In this document: positions 63,937 through 64,000 of the stretch, one piece after another
How positions within the stretch are numbered: position 1 is the first letter of the stretch
Layout of the letters: each line of letters opens with the position of its first letter
Assembly: GCF_014698735.1 (NCBI RefSeq)
Contig: NZ_JACJTQ010000005.1
Span: forward strand, 1 to 64,000
Direction: 5' to 3'
Length of the DNA stretch: 64,000 nt
DNA from: Anabaena catenula FACHB-362
GTDB taxonomy: Bacteria > Cyanobacteriota > Cyanobacteriia > Cyanobacteriales > Nostocaceae
The notes under the pieces: generated by a model
Databases searched by the model: none
What the model saw: the letters and a program-made list of their open reading frames with translations, nothing else
Told to the model about the DNA's origin: nothing
Made by a program: the position numbers and the translations under genes

Positions 63937-64000
63937 CTATTGATTAATCTTACTGAACTGACTGCGAGAAAAATCAATGGCTTTAGCAATGCGAATTCCT
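63937..64000 (-). CDS. minC: 3' end of upstream gene, probably minC (partial)
   Basis: Frame open to the window edge, ending GIRIAKAIDFSRSQFSKINQ at the TAG at 63937-63939. Strand, position upstream of minD and the short tail fit MinC in the usual cyanobacterial minCDE order, but only about 20 residues are visible. Confidence 0.5.
   Translation of the reverse strand, partial: GIRIAKAIDFSRSQFSKINQ

Overview
The window looks like a stretch of chromosome from a filamentous, heterocyst-type cyanobacterium (Nostoc/Anabaena/Calothrix-like; the genus cannot be fixed from sequence alone). The signs are frequent GCGATCGC (HIP1) octamers, AT-rich intergenic DNA, min genes, DUF2808 and DUF4351 proteins, many small dispersed palindromic repeats, and heptamer-type tandem repeats between genes.

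Layout. 0-7 kb: housekeeping and unlinked genes (dacB-like PBP4, ilvB with a C-terminal zinc ribbon, an MFS carrier, a small hydrolase). 7-51 kb: a very large organosulfur island. It holds five SsuA/TauA-type substrate-binding proteins but only one ATPase (ssuB) and one permease (ssuC). Around them are SsuD and SsuE, two TauD-type dioxygenases, a DmoA/NtaA-type flavin monooxygenase, a sulfatase, a vanadium haloperoxidase, three glutathione S-transferases, an amidohydrolase, a DOPA-dioxygenase-like protein, a nitroreductase, an SLH/OprB porin, an aldo/keto reductase and a LysR regulator. Embedded in it is a nine-gene minus-strand operon (22195 down to 14035): methyltransferase, long GST, DUF442-type phosphatase, SDR, AprA-like flavoprotein, 2x[4Fe-4S] ferredoxin, binding lipoprotein, 2-hydroxyacid dehydrogenase, ComB-like phosphosulfolactate phosphatase. 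46.6-48.4 kb and 52-62 kb: accessory DNA with toxin-antitoxin pieces, a HEPN/zinc-ribbon protein, a P-loop ATPase with TPRs and an in-frame stop, a four-gene drug-export operon, PD-(D/E)XK-like nucleases and decayed genes. 62.5-64 kb: minE, minD and the probable 3' end of minC.

Two signals tie the island together. First, an imperfect 28-bp dyad (form CTACGGTAA-N10-TTACCGTAG) recurs in about eleven intergenic regions. Nearly all lie directly upstream of island transcription units, including the LysR gene, and I found none near ilvB, dacB, minD or the drug-export operon. It is a candidate operator of an undescribed sulfur-limitation regulon. Second, many island proteins are almost free of sulfur amino acids: the haloperoxidase has 1 Met + 1 Cys in 602 residues, one TauD-like protein 1 Met in 302, SsuE 1 Met in 188, one GST 1 Met in 227, the flavin monooxygenase 3 Met in 454 and the amidohydrolase 4 Met in 512. 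Together they suggest a sulfur-sparing, sulfur-starvation-induced scavenging programme: porin and binding proteins capture varied organosulfur compounds, one ABC core imports them, and oxygenases, sulfatase, GSTs and the AprA-like operon release the sulfur.

Limits: everything was read by eye from sequence and translations. Family names are by motif and resemblance; promoter, operator and repeat calls are inspection only.
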